In this document: in pieces, positions 38,561 through 47,109 of the stretch
How positions within the stretch are numbered: position 1 is the stretch's first letter
How the letters are laid out: every line of letters starts with the position of its first letter
Assembly (NCBI RefSeq): GCF_030816715.1
Contig: NZ_JAUSYH010000001.1
Location: 2,294,001-2,358,000 of the forward strand
DNA: 64,000 nucleotides
Direction of reading: 5' to 3'
From: Streptomyces achromogenes
GTDB taxonomy: Bacteria; Actinomycetota; Actinomycetes; Streptomycetales; Streptomycetaceae
Made by a program: the position numbers and the translations under genes
Notes under the pieces: model-generated
What the model was told of the DNA's origin: nothing
What the model saw: the letters and a program-made list of their open reading frames with translations, nothing else
Databases searched by the model: none

Positions 38561-39355
38561 CTACCCCTTGCGTCCCCAGGCCGAGATCATCGGGGCCGTC
38601 GCCAGGTCCATGCTGCCCTCGGCGACGTTCGCCAGATGCCGGTCGATCTCCTCGTCCGTCGCGACGCCCGCCCCGACGAGCTGCTCGCGGATCTGGCGCA
38701 CCGTCGCGGACTCCAGGGCGGCGCAGGCGGGCGAGGTGACCGGGAAGTAGGCGTCGGCCTCGACGCGGCGCAGTCCGGCCTCGCGCAGCAGGCGTGGCAG
38801 TTTGCGGCCGTAGGAGAGGTCGGCGCCCCGGCCGGCGAGGAGCTGGCGGAAGCCGTGGCGCAGACGGTTCGCGAGCTGCTGCTCGGGGCCGTGCTCGTCG
38901 GGGCAGAGCAAAGGCTGCAGGGCGGGGTCGGCGTCCTCGATCAGCAGCCGTCCGCCCGGGCGCAGAGCGCCCACCATCGACCGCAACGCCCGCTCCCGGT
39001 CCGGTACGTGGACCAGCACGAGCCGGGCGTGCACCAGATCGAAGCCCTCCATCGGCGGCTCGCCGGCGCCGAGGTCGTGGACGCGGACCTCGACCGGTGG
39101 GCGGGCGGCCGACGTCAGGCGGGAGGTGTCGATGTCGGTCGCGACTACCTTGCCCGTCGGACCGACCTTCTTCGCGAGCCAGGACACGACGGAGGTGCCG
39201 CCCGCGCCGGCTTCCCAGCAGCGCCAGCCGGGCCCGACCCCGAGCCCTTCGAGATGACGGAACGTGGTCGGGTCGAAGAGGGCGGCGAAGGCGTCGAAGC
39301 GCTCCCCCGCCTCGGGCTGCCGGTTGTCGAGGAGGTATCCGTCGGATCGCGTCAT
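38561..39355 (-). CDS. class I SAM-dependent methyltransferase
   Basis: This 264-residue Rossmann-fold methyltransferase has motif I WEAGAGGTSVVSWLAKKVG (about 48-66), the acidic motif II VVATDIDTSRL and the later LRPGGRLLIEDAD. Substrate-binding sequences give no clear substrate; the family includes UbiE-like and antibiotic-tailoring enzymes. The ATG at 39355 (MTRSDGYLLD) starts the domain. It is divergent from corA across a 233-base gap, and follows a 158-base spacer after the PfkB gene that contains only a weak CCGGAC...GTCCGG hairpin (38453-38474). Confidence 0.85.
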   Translation of the reverse strand: MTRSDGYLLDNRQPEAGERFDAFAALFDPTTFRHLEGLGVGPGWRCWEAGAGGTSVVSWLAKKVGPTGKVVATDIDTSRLTSAARPPVEVRVHDLGAGEPPMEGFDLVHARLVLVHVPDRERALRSMVGALRPGGRLLIEDADPALQPLLCPDEHGPEQQLANRLRHGFRQLLAGRGADLSYGRKLPRLLREAGLRRVEADAYFPVTSPACAALESATVRQIREQLVGAGVATDEEIDRHLANVAEGSMDLATAPMISAWGRKG

Positions 39356-39588
39356 ACGCCGATCATCCCAGCCGGGCGACCCGCCGGAGGTGGTCGACGC
39401 GGCCGGGATCGCGTGTCGGGAGGGGCGGTCGCAGCTCTCCTGAGCAGCCCGAAGTGCCTTCGTCCACAGGTGGGAACAGAACGGAATCCTTCCTTTCCAC
39501 AGGCTTGCCCACGCCATGCGCGGGCCTGGCAGACTGGCGCTGAAGGGCGCAGGTCGCGGCGCGAGGGGACACACGCAAGGAGACCCGG

Positions 39589-40716
39589 ATGACCATGGCG
39601 GGGAATCTGCGGAAGGTCACGGGCCTCGGAAGGGTCGGCGGCCTGCGGGGGGTGGCGAGGCTGGCGCGGCAACGCCCGCGGGTCGACCTGAGTCATCACG
39701 CACGGTCCCCGTTGGGGTCCTCGGTGGTGAACTGCGTGACGTACCGGGACGGCGTGCGGGCCGGCCACGGCGTGGATCTGGTCGACACGGTGGAGCGGAT
39801 GCGCCGGAGCGGTCACGGCTTCGTGTGGCTCGGTCTGCACGAGCCCACGAACGACGAGTTCGGCGGCGTCGCCCAGCTCTTCGACCTGCATCCGCTGGCC
39901 GTCGAAGACGCCGTCGAGGCCCATCAGCGACCGAAGGTCGAGCGGTACGGCGAGACGTTGTTCGCGGTGTTCAAGACGGTCTGCTACGTCGAGCACGAGG
40001 AGCTCACCGCGACCAGCGAAGTGGTCGACACCGGTGAGATCATGGTGTTCGTCGGACGGGACTTCGTGATCACGGTGCGGCACGGACGGCACGGCTCGCT
40101 CGGACCGTTGCGCGAGGAGCTGGAGTCGGACGCGGCGCAGCTGGCCAAGGGGCCGTCGGCGGTGCTGCACGCCGTCGCGGACCACGTGGTCGACGACTAT
40201 CTCCACGTCGTCGACGCCGTGCAGGCGGACATCGACCAGGTCGAGACGGACGTGTTCGCGGAGAACGGCGCGCGCGCCGACCCGGGGCGCATCTACCAGC
40301 TCAAGCGGGAACTCCTGCAGCTGAAACGGGCGGTGGTCCCGCTCGGCCGTCCGCTCCTGGACCTCGCGGACCGGCCGGTGCGGGTGGTCGACCAGGAGAT
40401 ACAGGCCTACTTCCGGGACGTCTCGGACCACCTGTTGCGTGCCACCGAGCAGATCGCGGCCTTCGATGAACTGCTGAACTCGATCCTGCAGGCGCATCTG
40501 GCGCAGGTCACGGTCGCGCAGAACGAGGACATGCGCAAGATCACGGCCTGGGCGGCGGTCATCGCCGTGCCCACGATGATCTGCGGGGTGTACGGCATGA
40601 ACTTCGACACCATGCCGGAGCTGCACTGGAGGTTCGGCTATCCGTTGGTCATCGTGGTGATATCCGTCGGCTGCCGCATCCTGCACCGCGGCTTCCGGCG
40701 CAACGGCTGGCTCTGA
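39589..40716 (+). CDS. corA: CorA-type magnesium/cobalt channel
   Basis: CorA pentamers admit Mg2+ (and Co2+) through the membrane. The 375-residue protein has a large cytosolic N-terminal domain and two C-terminal helices, the first ending in the selectivity motif YGMNF (335-339). The family's basic tail (RRNGWL) is present. AAGGAG lies six bases before the ATG at 39589. Upstream sequence was inspected for a Mg2+-sensing leader, but no clear M-box fold was visible. The N-terminal 35 residues are an Arg-rich extension of unknown use. Confidence 0.93.
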   Translation: MTMAGNLRKVTGLGRVGGLRGVARLARQRPRVDLSHHARSPLGSSVVNCVTYRDGVRAGHGVDLVDTVERMRRSGHGFVWLGLHEPTNDEFGGVAQLFDLHPLAVEDAVEAHQRPKVERYGETLFAVFKTVCYVEHEELTATSEVVDTGEIMVFVGRDFVITVRHGRHGSLGPLREELESDAAQLAKGPSAVLHAVADHVVDDYLHVVDAVQADIDQVETDVFAENGARADPGRIYQLKRELLQLKRAVVPLGRPLLDLADRPVRVVDQEIQAYFRDVSDHLLRATEQIAAFDELLNSILQAHLAQVTVAQNEDMRKITAWAAVIAVPTMICGVYGMNFDTMPELHWRFGYPLVIVVISVGCRILHRGFRRNGWL

Positions 40717-40737
40717 CCCAGAAGGCCCGGGGTGTCG

Positions 40738-41172
40738 TCATGCCGGGGTCGGTCCGCTCCGCGCGTAGACGCTCTCCGCCCATGCGGCGATCTGGTCGTC
40801 GGTCAGGTGCCGGGCGAGGTCGGCTTCGCTGATCATGCCCACCAGGCGTTTGTTCTCGATGACGGGAAGCCGGCGGATCTGGTGGTCCTTCATCTCCCGC
40901 AGCACCTCGCCGACGTCCGCGCCCGCGTCGACCCAGCGTGGCGTTCCGTGCGCCATGTCTCCGGCGGTGACCTGGGCCGGGTCGCGTCCGACGGCCACGC
41001 AGCCGACGACGATGTCCCGGTCGGTGAGGATGCCGCAGAGCCGCTCGTTCTCGTCGCTGATCGGCAGCGCCCCGACGTTCAGTTCGCGCATCAGCTGCGC
41101 GGCGCGGTCGAGGGTCTCGCGGGCGGGGATCCACTGGGCGCCCCGGTGCATGATGTCTCCGGCGGTGGTCAT
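40738..41172 (-). CDS. CBS-domain protein
   Basis: The 144-residue protein consists of two CBS domains (TTAGDIMHRGAQWIPARETL and the second starting near VTAGDMAHGTPRWVDAGADV), which form a Bateman module binding adenosine nucleotides. The segments DENERLCGILTDRDIV and ENKRLVGMISEADLAR are the usual second halves. Stand-alone CBS proteins act as energy-state regulators of partner proteins. GGGAGG precedes the ATG at 41172 at six bases. It is convergent with corA, separated by 21 bases. Confidence 0.92.
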   Translation of the reverse strand: MTTAGDIMHRGAQWIPARETLDRAAQLMRELNVGALPISDENERLCGILTDRDIVVGCVAVGRDPAQVTAGDMAHGTPRWVDAGADVGEVLREMKDHQIRRLPVIENKRLVGMISEADLARHLTDDQIAAWAESVYARSGPTPA

Positions 41173-41311
41173 GACGTACCTCCCGGTGCCGGACGGCCGG
41201 CGTGGCGCGGGGGGCGCCGCAGTCCCGGTGCCCTTCATTCTCGCCGCGCCGCCGGGCCGACGCATCTCAACTCCGCGCTGCTGCTCGGGCGGAGACGCTC
41301 GGTGACGTCCC

Positions 41312-41369
41312 GGCCGTGTGCGGTCGTCGGCACGGAAGCCGGCCGTGTGCGGTCGTCGGCACGGAAGCC
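41312..41369. repeat. perfect 29-bp tandem duplication
   Basis: Two identical 29-bp units (41312-41340 and 41341-41369, each beginning GGCCGTGTGCGG) lie between the CBS gene and the 3' end of the uridine-kinase-like gene, about 20 bases past the stop of the latter. No function is apparent; it looks like a recent duplication. Confidence 0.9.
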
Positions 41370-41388
41370 GGCCGGCCGGTCCCGGAGG

Positions 41389-42021
41389 TCAGCCGCCCCA
41401 GGCCGGGTGGCGGGGGTCGTCCGCGCGGACGAGCACGTCCGCGGTGGCGGCGGGGTCGGTTTCCTGGGCGTACCGCTCGAAGGCCGGCAGCGTCCAGTGG
41501 TCGGCCTCGGGGGTGCGGCGGCGCAGGGCGGCCGGGGAAAGGAGGGCGTGGATCGTCAGGTCGAAGGGGAACCAGTGCCGCAGAAGGAGCGGTCCGTGCA
41601 GCAGCAGAAAGCCTCCCGGGGGCAGCGGGACGTAACCGCTGCGGGTGGCACGGTCGGTGACGGGGTCCCGCAGGTCGGGCAGGATCCGCCCGTCGCCGTC
41701 GGCTTCGAGCGGGTTGAACACCTCGCGCCACAGGGCGCCGGTGTCGAACCAGCCGTCGAGGTAGGCGTCCACGTCGTACCGGCCGTACTCCAGGCGGAGG
41801 GAGGCCGGGCGCAGGAAGCCGTGCGTGTCCACGACGCACGAGGGCCGGCCGCGGGTGCGCAGCGCTTCCGCGACGCGCTCGGCGAGCTCTCCGGGGCGGG
41901 CCGCCGGCGCGCCGTCGAAGGCGATGCGCCGCCAGGGGCTGCCGTCGTCCGGTTCCAGGTCGAGCAGGCGCTCGGTGAGGAGGTCGCCGAGCCGTTCCCA
42001 GGTGATCGCTTCGAGTCGCAC
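41389..42021 (-). CDS. uridine-kinase-like protein without a P-loop
   Basis: The 210-residue protein resembles the uridine kinase family in order and size: THGFLRPASLRLEYGRYD with the base-binding Asp region, a middle DLRDPVTDRATRSGYVPLPPG, then LLLHGPLLLRHWFPFDLTIHALLSP. The expected GxxxxGK[ST] nucleotide loop is replaced by FDGAPAARPGE, which lacks the lysine. It may thus be inactive or use another way to bind nucleotide. GTG at 42021 (VRLEAITWERL) is the likely start; no good ribosome-binding site is visible. Repeated DNA lies both before and after the gene. Confidence 0.75.
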   Translation of the reverse strand: MRLEAITWERLGDLLTERLLDLEPDDGSPWRRIAFDGAPAARPGELAERVAEALRTRGRPSCVVDTHGFLRPASLRLEYGRYDVDAYLDGWFDTGALWREVFNPLEADGDGRILPDLRDPVTDRATRSGYVPLPPGGFLLLHGPLLLRHWFPFDLTIHALLSPAALRRRTPEADHWTLPAFERYAQETDPAATADVLVRADDPRHPAWGG

Positions 42022-42083
42022 ACCGCCATGATGCGTCAGGCGCCCGCAGCGGCGGCCTGCGGGCGGTCTCCAGCGGGCGGGAG

Positions 42084-42205
42084 ACGGGGCTCGTGACGGG
42101 CGGTGCACGGGCGATGCGTTGCCTGATGGCGGGCGGCGGGGCTCGTGACGGGCAGTGCGCGGACGGTACGCGGCCTGAGGACCGGCGACGGGGTTCGTGA
42201 CGGGC
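42084..42205. repeat. 52-bp period minisatellite
   Basis: Three copies of an 18-base core (consensus ACGGGGCTCGTGACGGGC) occur at 42084, 42136 and 42188, exactly 52 bases apart, with similar GGGC-rich flanks. It lies in the divergent region between the uridine-kinase-like and DUF2293 genes, so promoters for both may lie in the repeats. Confidence 0.8.
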
Positions 42206-42250
42206 GACGGGGCAGGTGCCGCCGCGCCGGGGACGGGGAATGAAGCCGCT

Positions 42251-43096
42251 ATGGCAAGCGCAGCCCTCCCCACCCCCGAACCCGGCCCCGTCCCCGCACC
42301 CGCACCCGGCCCCGTCCCCGCACCCGCACCCGCACCCGTCCCCGGCCCCGCACCCGGAATCGGGTCCGCGGTCGGTACCGGCGGCCCCGGACCCGCGGTC
42401 GGTTTCGGGGCCGGTCTTCTGGTCGTCCAGCCGCTGCGGCGGAAACACTGCGCCGGTTGCCGGCGTGGGCCGCTGTCGATGCTGGTCCTGGAGGACGCCG
42501 CACCGCGCTGCCTCGACTGCGCCGACCTCGGGCACCTGGTGTACCTGCCGCGCGGCGACACGGCGCTGACGCGCAGGTCACGGGAGGAGAGCGGGCTGTC
42601 GGTGGTGGTCGTCCGGTTCAACCGGCGCAAAGGGCGCTACGAACGAGAGGGCGTCCTGGTCGAGGAGGCGGCGCTCGCCCGCGCCGAGGAGCGGTGCCTG
42701 GCGGACGCGGAGGCCCGGCGCCGGCGTCGGGCGCGCGACGCCCGGCTGCGGTCGGCACAGGACGCGCACTTCGCGGAGTTGTTCGCGGCTGAGATCCTGC
42801 GGCTGTTCCCCGGCTGTCCGGCGGACCGGGCGCGCGGGATCGCCGCGCATGCCTCACTGCGCGGCAGCGGCCGGGTCGGCCGCAGCGCCGCCGGGAGGGC
42901 CCTGTCCGAGGCGGCGGTCGTCTTCGCGGTCAGGGCGTCCGTCCGGCATGTGGACACGCCGTACGACCGGCTGCTGATGAGCGGCGTGCCACGGTACGAG
43001 GCGCGCCGCCTGATCGCGGCGGACGTGGAGACCCTGATCCGCACATGGGGTGAGGACCGGGACGCCCGGACGGCCCGGGACGGAACCGCGGCATAG
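42251..43096 (+). CDS. DUF2293 domain protein
   Basis: The 281-residue protein has an N-terminal low-complexity Pro/Ala/Gly/Val region (about 6-55, repeated PAPAPGP), two CxxC pairs (HCAGCRRG and RCLDCADL), and the C-terminal DUF2293 (FPGCPADRARGIAAHAS...TPYDRLLMSG). The Cys pairs could hold zinc. The charged helix in between (ARAEERCLADAEARRRRRARD) is a probable coiled coil. Function of DUF2293 is unknown. ATG 42251 was chosen; a GTG at 42197 within the minisatellite would add 18 residues. Confidence 0.75.
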   Translation: MASAALPTPEPGPVPAPAPGPVPAPAPAPVPGPAPGIGSAVGTGGPGPAVGFGAGLLVVQPLRRKHCAGCRRGPLSMLVLEDAAPRCLDCADLGHLVYLPRGDTALTRRSREESGLSVVVVRFNRRKGRYEREGVLVEEAALARAEERCLADAEARRRRRARDARLRSAQDAHFAELFAAEILRLFPGCPADRARGIAAHASLRGSGRVGRSAAGRALSEAAVVFAVRASVRHVDTPYDRLLMSGVPRYEARRLIAADVETLIRTWGEDRDARTARDGTAA

Positions 43097-43244
43097 AAGC
43101 GGGGTACGTACGGCGCGGGCCCGGACGGCCGCGCATGTCCTCGCGCGTCTCGACGATGGTCAAACGATCTTGACCGGGATTTCACTTGAGGTGAGAGACG
43201 GCACCGGGCAGGATCACGCTCGACGGGTGGGAGTTGACGTTGTC

Positions 43245-43724
43245 ATGATCGAGGGACCGTATGTGGTGCTCGCGGTGCTGGGCGCACTGACGACGGGACT
43301 GATGGCCGGGGTCTTCTGCGCCTTCTCCGTCCTGGTGATGCGGGGGCTCGCCGCACTGCCGCCCGCGCAGGGCGTCACCGCCATGAACGCGATCAACGCC
43401 TCGGCCATGACACCGGTGTTCGTGGTCCTGTTCCTCGGCTCCGCGGCGCTGTGCGCGGTGATCACCGTGGTGACGTTCGTGTTGTGGCCGGACCACGGGA
43501 CCGCACGCCTGCTGGTGGGCAGCGCGCTGTACCTGTGCGGCGCGTTCGGGGTGACCGTCGTGGCGAACGTGCCGCGCAACGAGACGCTGATGCGGAAGGA
43601 GCCGGGCACGCCGGAGGCCGTCGCGTACTGGCCCGTCTACCTGCGGGAGTGGACGCGGTGGAACCATGTGCGCACGCTGGCGTCCGCGGCCTCGGCGGCC
43701 GTGTACCTCCTCGCCCTGATCTGA
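43245..43724 (+). CDS. DUF1772 membrane protein
   Basis: This 159-residue protein has four predicted membrane helices and the DUF1772 signatures LTTGLMAGVFCAFSVLVMRGL and EWTRWNHVRTLAS. The family includes anthrone oxygenases, where the Asn/His/Arg/Trp residues support oxidation of aromatic polyketides; no polyketide gene is nearby here. The ATG at 43245 follows GGGAG at 11 bases. Upstream there is TTGACC and a dyad TCACTTGAGGTGA that resembles MerR-type promoter architecture. Confidence 0.85.
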   Translation: MIEGPYVVLAVLGALTTGLMAGVFCAFSVLVMRGLAALPPAQGVTAMNAINASAMTPVFVVLFLGSAALCAVITVVTFVLWPDHGTARLLVGSALYLCGAFGVTVVANVPRNETLMRKEPGTPEAVAYWPVYLREWTRWNHVRTLASAASAAVYLLALI

Positions 43725-43839
43725 CCGAAGCACCCCCGTCACTCCCCTCTGCACGGGGGGCCGACAGAACGTATCGTGGCCGAAAGAGTGCCGCCCGACG
43801 ACGCTCGGCCTGTCGTACGCGTACACAAGGGGCACGCCC

Positions 43840-45327
43840 ATGGCCGATCCCAAGGGATTCATGACCACACCGCGCCGGGACTGGCCCCGTCGGCCGGTCG
43901 AGGAACGGGTCGCGGACTGGGACGAGGTGTACGTCCCCGGAGCGCTGCTGCCCCTCATCACCAAGCAGGCCGACCGGTGCATGGACTGCGGCGTGCCGTT
44001 CTGCCACGACGCCTGCCCGCTCGGCAATCTGATCCCGGACTTCAACGATCTGGTGTCCCGGGAGGACTGGCGGGCGGCCGCCGAGCGGCTGCACGCGACG
44101 AACAACTTCCCCGAGTTCACCGGCCGGTTGTGTCCCGCGCCGTGCGAGGCCGGTTGCGTCCTGGCCATCAACCAGCCCGCCGTCACCATCAAGAACGTCG
44201 AGGCGGCCATCGCCGACCGGGCCTGGGCCGACGGTCTGACGCCGCCGCGGCCGCCGGACCGGCTGTCGGGGAAGACGGTGGCCGTGATCGGCTCCGGGCC
44301 CACCGGACTGGCCGCCGCGCAGCAGCTGACCCGGGCCGGGCACACGGTCGCCGTCTACGAGAAGGACGACCGCGTCGGCGGGCTGATGCGGTACGGCATT
44401 CCCGCGTTCAAGATGGAGAAGCGTCATCTCGAACGACGGATCGAGCAGATGCGGGCCGAAGGCACGAAGTTCCGTACCTCGACCACCGTCGGGCGGGACG
44501 TCATGGCCGCGGATCTACGGACCCGCTACGACGCCGTGGTGATCGCCACCGGAGCGACCGAGTGGCGCGAACTGCACGTCCCGGGGCGGGAGTTGACCGG
44601 CATACACCAGGCGATGGAGTATCTGCCGCTGGCCAACCGGGTGTGCGAGGGGGATCTGGAGAGGTCTCCGATGTCCGCCTCGGGGAAGCACGTCGTCATC
44701 GTCGGCGGCGGCGACACGGGCGCCGACTGCCTGGGCACGGCGGTGCGCGAGGGCGCCGCGTCCGTGACCCAGCTGGACATCTACGCACAGCCCGGCGCGG
44801 AACGCGACGAGGACGCCGACCCCTGGCCGACGTATCCGAAGATCTACCGGCTCTCGGCGGCGCACGAGGAGGCGCGCGATCTGGAGTCCGCGCCGGTCGC
44901 GGACGCGGACGCCCGGCTGTTCGCCGCGTCCACGCTCCGCTTCACCGGCGACGGGACCGGTCACGTGCGGTCCCTGCACCTGACCGAGGTGGACGCGCGA
45001 CGCAGGCCGGTGGCGGGCACGGCCCGCGCCCTCCGCGCCGATCTGGTGCTGCTCGCCCTCGGCTTCTCGGGGCCCGACCTGGAGGACGGGCTCGTCGAGC
45101 AGCTCGGGCTGGCCCTGGAGCCGCGCGGGACGATCGCGCGGGACGCCGGTTTCGCGACGAACATCCCCGGCGTCTTCGCCGCGGGGGACGCGGCCCGCGG
45201 CCAGTCGCTGATCGTGTGGGCCATCGCCGAGGGGCGGGCGGTGGCGGCGGCCGTGGACCGTCGTCTGACGGGGAGTTCCCGGCTGCCGGCGCCGATCGGA
45301 CCGTACGACCGGCCGATGAGCGTCTAG
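43840..45327 (+). CDS. gltD: GltD-like NADPH-dependent oxidoreductase (glutamate synthase small subunit type)
   Basis: The 495-residue flavoprotein carries an N-terminal [4Fe-4S] domain (CMDCGVPFCHDACPLGN and CPAPCEAGC), an FAD site VAVIGSGPTGLAAAQQL (about 146-162), an NADPH site VVIVGGGDTGADCLG and a C-terminal FAD-binding GVFAAGDAARGQS. GltD passes electrons from NADPH to GltB for glutamate synthesis. No gltB lies next to it; its neighbours are a DUF1772 gene and a regulator. It may be a second copy serving another partner. AAGGGG stands seven bases before the ATG. Confidence 0.9.
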   Translation: MADPKGFMTTPRRDWPRRPVEERVADWDEVYVPGALLPLITKQADRCMDCGVPFCHDACPLGNLIPDFNDLVSREDWRAAAERLHATNNFPEFTGRLCPAPCEAGCVLAINQPAVTIKNVEAAIADRAWADGLTPPRPPDRLSGKTVAVIGSGPTGLAAAQQLTRAGHTVAVYEKDDRVGGLMRYGIPAFKMEKRHLERRIEQMRAEGTKFRTSTTVGRDVMAADLRTRYDAVVIATGATEWRELHVPGRELTGIHQAMEYLPLANRVCEGDLERSPMSASGKHVVIVGGGDTGADCLGTAVREGAASVTQLDIYAQPGAERDEDADPWPTYPKIYRLSAAHEEARDLESAPVADADARLFAASTLRFTGDGTGHVRSLHLTEVDARRRPVAGTARALRADLVLLALGFSGPDLEDGLVEQLGLALEPRGTIARDAGFATNIPGVFAAGDAARGQSLIVWAIAEGRAVAAAVDRRLTGSSRLPAPIGPYDRPMSV

Positions 45328-45461
45328 ACGGTTCCCCTGTGGTGATCGTGCGGAGGGGACGACGACTGGGCCGGTGCGCACGCGTCGAAGCGGGCCCGGC
45401 CCCGGCGTAGACGTCGTCCGGTCCCCTGGGTGAGAAAAGACCGCCGGTAGGGTGCATCCCC

Positions 45462-46904
45462 ATGGCGGATTCATGGGTCGATTCCGCGCGGCGGATCGGC
45501 GCGGACCTGCATCTGGAGCTGTCCGGGCCGGGCGGGCGGCGCGCCGCGCTCATCCGGGCGCTGCGCGAGGCCGTGCGCACCGGACGGCTCGCTCCGGGAG
45601 CCCGGCTGCCGCCCTACCGTTCCCTCGCCGCCGACCTCGGCGTCGCCCGCAACACGGTGGCCGACGCGTACGCGGAGCTGGTCGCGGAGGGCTGGCTGAC
45701 CGCCCGGCAGGGCTCCGGCACGCGGGTGGCCGAACGGGCCGAGCCGCTGCGCCGGTCCGAACGCGCGGCCGTCGGGGCGCCCGCACGCGCGCGTGGCCCC
45801 CGGCACGATCTGCGGCAGGGCGTCCCGGACGCTTCGTCGTTCCCGCGTGCGGCCTGGCTGGCCTCCTACCGGCGCGCCCTCCAGCAGGCCCCCGCCGAGG
45901 CGTTCGGGCCCGGCGACCCCGCCGGACGCCGGGAGCTGAGGGAGGCCCTGGCCGAGTACCTGGCACGCGCGCGTGGCGTGCGCACCGTGCCCGAGCGCCT
46001 CGTGATCTGCTCGGGCTTCGCTCACGCACTGCGTCTGCTGTTCGCTCCCGGCAGCGGGGTGCTGCGCGGTCCGCTGGCCGTGGAGGCCTACGGGCTGGGC
46101 TTCCACCGGGAGCTGCTGGCGACGGCGGGCGTGCGGACGACGCCCCTGCCCCTGGACGAGGACGGGGCGTGCGTCGGACAACTGGGGCGCGAGCGGGCGG
46201 TGCTGCTCACGCCGGCGCACCAGTTCCCGACCGGCGGCCCGCTGCACGCGAACCGCCGGGCGGCAGTGATCGACTGGGCACGCGCGCGTGGCGGCGTCGT
46301 CCTGGAGGACGACTACGACGGGGAGTTCCGCTACGACCGCAAGCCGGTCGGTGCGCTCCAGGGACTCGATCCCGAGCGGGTGATCTACCTCGGCTCGGTC
46401 AGCAAGAGCCTGTCGCCCGCGTTGCGCCTCGGATGGATGGCGCTGCCCGGGCGGTACGTGGACGGGGTCCTCGCGGCCAAGGGCGAGCGGGAGGCGTGGG
46501 CGAGCGTTCCGGACCAGCTCGGCCTTGCCGACCTCATCACGTCCGGGTCGTACGACCGTCACGTACGGCGTATGCGGCAGCGGTACCGCGGTCGCCGGGA
46601 CCGGCTGGTCGAGGCGCTCGCCGCGCAGGCGCCGCACGTCGAGGTCACCGGGATGGCGGCCGGTCTCCACGCGGTGCTGCGGCTGCCGCCGGGCACCGAG
46701 CGGTCGGCGCTGGAGGCTGCCGCACGTGAGGGCGTCGCGCTGGACGGCCTGGCCGCCTTCCGCCATCCGGCCACGGACATGGCGGTGCGGGACGGACTCG
46801 TCGTCGGATACGCGACGCCGCCGGACCACGCCTACGGGGCGGCCCTGGACGCACTGTGCCAAGGGCTCCCGCCGTACCCGCGGCGGCACCCCGCCGACGG
46901 ATGA
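45462..46904 (+). CDS. MocR/GabR-type PLP-dependent transcription regulator
   Basis: The 480-residue protein is a fusion of a GntR-type winged helix (about 20-90, LREAVRTGRLAPGARLPPYRSLAADLGVARNT) with an aminotransferase-fold PLP domain (from about residue 110). The PLP lysine is in GSVSKSLSPALRLGW, and YDGEFRYD and the later motif RLGW are conserved. Such regulators sense PLP or amino compounds, e.g. PdxR for vitamin B6 synthesis. No pdx gene is adjacent. The codons for three ARARG segments contain the same 12-bp palindrome. TAGGGT lies eight bases before the ATG, so the leader is probably very short. Confidence 0.92.
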   Translation: MADSWVDSARRIGADLHLELSGPGGRRAALIRALREAVRTGRLAPGARLPPYRSLAADLGVARNTVADAYAELVAEGWLTARQGSGTRVAERAEPLRRSERAAVGAPARARGPRHDLRQGVPDASSFPRAAWLASYRRALQQAPAEAFGPGDPAGRRELREALAEYLARARGVRTVPERLVICSGFAHALRLLFAPGSGVLRGPLAVEAYGLGFHRELLATAGVRTTPLPLDEDGACVGQLGRERAVLLTPAHQFPTGGPLHANRRAAVIDWARARGGVVLEDDYDGEFRYDRKPVGALQGLDPERVIYLGSVSKSLSPALRLGWMALPGRYVDGVLAAKGEREAWASVPDQLGLADLITSGSYDRHVRRMRQRYRGRRDRLVEALAAQAPHVEVTGMAAGLHAVLRLPPGTERSALEAAAREGVALDGLAAFRHPATDMAVRDGLVVGYATPPDHAYGAALDALCQGLPPYPRRHPADG

Positions 46905-46987
46905 GCCACAGCAGTCCGTCGACGGGGTGCTGGACCTCGACGGGGCAGCGGTCCCGGCCTCCGGGGGTCGGATCCTTCCAGGTCAGG

Positions 46988-47006
46988 AGGCGCTCCGTGA
47001 GCGCCT
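46988..47006. terminator. hairpin between the MocR and DUF397 genes
   Basis: AGGCGCT-N5-AGCGCCT forms a seven-base stem in the convergent gap. The remainder of the gap (46905-47109) is unusually AT-rich around 47010-47065 and shows no gene. Confidence 0.5.
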
Positions 47007-47109
47007 GATGCGGTCAATGAAGATCAATTCAGTGCCAAAATTAGGAAGCCGAGCGGGAAAAGACAATCGATGGACGCCGCGGCATCGCAGAAACGTCACA
47101 GCAGTCACG

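Noticed and set aside
39356-39588. Magnesium riboswitch in front of corA
   Set aside because: The leader has no recognisable M-box or ykoK fold; only the ribosome-binding site is clear.
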